In this document: positions 62,235-64,000 of the stretch, one piece after another
Layout: the number at the start of each line of letters is the position of its first letter
How positions within the stretch are numbered: the stretch's first letter is position 1
DNA from: Congregibacter litoralis KT71
GTDB taxonomy: Bacteria; Pseudomonadota; Gammaproteobacteria; Pseudomonadales; Halieaceae
Direction of reading: 5' to 3'
Assembly: GCF_000153125.2 (NCBI RefSeq)
Contig: NZ_CM002299.1
Location: 124,809 to 188,808, forward strand
Length of the DNA: 64,000 nt
Position numbers and translations under genes: made by a program
Notes under the pieces: model-generated
What the model was told of the DNA's origin: nothing
The model's input: only the letters and a program-made list of their open reading frames with translations
Databases searched by the model: none

Positions 62235-64000
62235 ATGTACATACATCACGGACGGAGCAGCCTGTGCGCTGCTCTCATCGCAGTTGCTGCGACTAATACC
62301 GCCTCTGCGCTGGACCTGGAAGAACTTATTATCACCGCTCGGCATGACACCCGCACCATTGATGTCAGTGAAGCACTGAGCATCTCGCCGGACGCGGCTG
62401 AACTACTTCGAGATGCCCCGGGCGCAAACGTTGCCACCAACGGACCGATTACCGGCATTCCTCAATATCGAGGACTCTTTGGGCCGCGTATCTCCGTATC
62501 CCTCGATGGCAGCCTTCTTGCCCCAGCGGGGCCTAACTGGATGGATCCGCCTTTGTCCTATGCGGTAACAGCCCAGCTTGAAGCACTAGAGGTCTATCGG
62601 GGTATTGCACCGGTGAGTGTTGCCCAGGAATCCGTGGGCGGCGCCATCGACGCCCGCACCCGACGTATGGCGTTTAGCGCTGACGACCAAATCCGCACGG
62701 AGGGTCGACTTGTCGGCAGTGCCCAATCCGTCAACACCGGGTATCAGATTGATGCCGACCTCCAGGCAGCGAATGACCAGCATCGGGTCAAGGTGGCGGC
62801 AATGCTGCAGGATGGCGACGACGCAGAGTTTCCCGGTGGCACTATTCTTCCCAGCCGCTATGAGCGCCAGCGCTACGACCTTGGCTACGGCTTCCGCTGG
62901 GGGGATCACAATATTCAGCTTGATTATGGATACAACGATACCGGTAGCTCGGGAACCCCGGCCCTGCCCATGGACATCGATTACTTTGAGGGCGATCTCT
63001 ACAAATTGGCTTACCGTTTTGAGCCCAAGCAAGGCGCGCAGCTATCGGCTTCTATCTACGCCAGCGAACTGGACCATGGCATGAGTAACTATGCGCTTCG
63101 CCCATCACCGGTGTCCCCGGAATCCTGGCGTCGCAACATCGCCGATACCAGAAACAGCGGGTTCAAGCTGGAGGCATCTCTGGCAGATGACACCGGGGGC
63201 TGGCGCGCTGGTATTGACGGCTTCGACGAGAATCACAACTCGAACATCGACAACCCCAACAATCCGATGTTTTTCGTGGTGAACTTTAATGGGGCAGAGC
63301 GGAGTCTTGTTGGCGGATACCTGGAGCGCGAGCAAAACATCAGCGAGCACATCAGGGTGGAGCTAGGCGTCCGCGCAAATCGCGTTCGCAGCAATGCCGG
63401 AGAAGTAAACGGCACACCGGCAATGATGATGCCTCCTGCGCAGGCTTTACGCGACGCGTTTAATGCTGCGGATCGCGACCAGACTGATAACAATGTTGAT
63501 CTCGTTGCAAAGCTCAATTACGCAGTCAACGATGCGCTGTCTCTCTATATGGGACTTGCTCAAAAGCAGCGCGCACCGAGCTATCAGGAACGGTATCTAT
63601 GGCTGCCTCTTGAAGCCACGGGCGGACTTGCCGATGGACAACTGTATATCGGTGATATCAACCTCGATTCCGAAGAGGCCCATAACCTCGAGTTCGGCCT
63701 GGACTTCGCCGGGGACCGGATAACCATGCATCCCCGGGTGTTTTATTACCGGATTAATGACTATATCCAGGGCACGGCCTTGGAAGGTACCCATCCTGCA
63801 ACCATGATGGTGCGCATGATGAACAACATGAATGGCACCAACCGTGCCGATCCACTGCAGTTCAGTAATGTCGATGCTGCGCTCTATGGTTTTGACATGG
63901 ATTGGGCCTGGCGCCTGTCTGAGCGCATGGAGCTGTCGGGGCTTGTTAATTATGTCCGCGGGGAGCGCAAAGACATTGATGACAATCTCTATCGCATCGC
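62235..64000 (+). CDS. TonB-dependent outer-membrane receptor, copper-type, partial
   Basis: The gene runs off the window after 588 codons. Signal peptide (cleavage after ASA near residue 26), a TonB-box-like DLEELIITARHD, and a plug domain with GIPQYRGLFGPRISVSLDG, NWMDPPLSYAV, VYRGIAPVSVAQESVGGAI, followed by the start of the beta-barrel. These plug phrases resemble the OprC/NosA-like receptors associated with copper. With the His-rich DUF2946-like gene before it, a metal-acquisition role is likely, by inference. GGGAG lies 7 bases upstream of the ATG. Confidence 0.9.
   Translation, partial: MYIHHGRSSLCAALIAVAATNTASALDLEELIITARHDTRTIDVSEALSISPDAAELLRDAPGANVATNGPITGIPQYRGLFGPRISVSLDGSLLAPAGPNWMDPPLSYAVTAQLEALEVYRGIAPVSVAQESVGGAIDARTRRMAFSADDQIRTEGRLVGSAQSVNTGYQIDADLQAANDQHRVKVAAMLQDGDDAEFPGGTILPSRYERQRYDLGYGFRWGDHNIQLDYGYNDTGSSGTPALPMDIDYFEGDLYKLAYRFEPKQGAQLSASIYASELDHGMSNYALRPSPVSPESWRRNIADTRNSGFKLEASLADDTGGWRAGIDGFDENHNSNIDNPNNPMFFVVNFNGAERSLVGGYLEREQNISEHIRVELGVRANRVRSNAGEVNGTPAMMMPPAQALRDAFNAADRDQTDNNVDLVAKLNYAVNDALSLYMGLAQKQRAPSYQERYLWLPLEATGGLADGQLYIGDINLDSEEAHNLEFGLDFAGDRITMHPRVFYYRINDYIQGTALEGTHPATMMVRMMNNMNGTNRADPLQFSNVDAALYGFDMDWAWRLSERMELSGLVNYVRGERKDIDDNLYRI

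Overview
The window is about 60% G+C chromosomal DNA and is densely coded. It looks like a marine gammaproteobacterium, most likely of the Halieaceae (NOR5/OM60) group or a close relative. That placement rests on Pseudomonas-like gene order (gshB-tonB-yqgE-ruvX next to pilTU-yggS-proC-yggT-metXW; rpoH-ftsX-ftsE-ftsY-rsmD-coaD; mutM, rpmBG-radC-coaBC-algC-argB-slmA-pyrE-crc-rph-yicC-gmk-rpoZ-spoT-recG-ubiC-ubiA) combined with a TRAP transporter, a flavin monooxygenase and a copper-type TonB receptor. It is inference from synteny, not from a search. No rRNA, tRNA, CRISPR array, IS element or prophage is visible, and no gap between genes exceeds 300 bases.

Layout. 1-6.0 kb: methyl cycle (ahcY, metF), rsmE, glutathione synthetase, a TonB-like protein, yqgE and ruvX. 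6.0-8.2 kb: the twitching ATPases pilU and pilT on the minus strand, divergent from yggS-proC-yggT-metX-metW-DUF4426-rdgB-hemW (8.3-14.6 kb). 14.6-19.6 kb, minus strand: trmB, DUF423, the heat-shock sigma factor rpoH, ftsX, ftsE and ftsY. 19.7-25 kb: rsmD, coaD, a small secreted protein, mutM, the ribosomal proteins L33/L28 with a clear terminator, radC and coaBC. 25-34 kb: a membrane-anchored phosphomannomutase/phosphoglucomutase, argB, slmA, a periplasmic coiled-coil protein, pyrE, crc, rph, yicC and gmk. 34-40 kb: rpoZ-spoT-ridA, an epimerase and recG. 40-48.8 kb: a rubredoxin/rubredoxin-reductase fusion, ubiC and ubiA, an acyltransferase-like protein, an exported HAD phosphatase, a DUF938 methyltransferase coupled to a Baeyer-Villiger-type monooxygenase, and yaaA. 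48.9-56.7 kb: TRAP dctQM, thioesterase yciA, a serine hydrolase, TRAP dctP and uvrD. 56.8-64 kb is the most accessory part: a very acidic SPOR protein, three small orphan genes, a frameshifted XRE regulator, a cysteine-free Sir2-like protein, and a DUF2946-like protein followed by a TonB-dependent receptor that runs off the window.

Two things stand out. (1) rpoH has a well-formed sigma70-type promoter (TTGAAC-17-TCTAAT) whose -10 lies inside a CIRCE-like operator, one mismatch from the HrcA consensus, so two heat-shock systems may be wired together. (2) At least seven gene ends or junctions carry short degenerate tandem repeats with 6, 9, 11, 12, 17 or about 22 base units. Some of these add low-complexity residues to conserved proteins (HemW C-terminus, RpoH N-terminus), and one overlaps a start codon (ftsE). 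This looks like a recurring, lineage-specific process and is the best candidate here for something not described.

Many start codons were chosen by homology and Shine-Dalgarno spacing. The least usual is ruvX, where only a CTG overlapping the yqgE stop can give the full protein.
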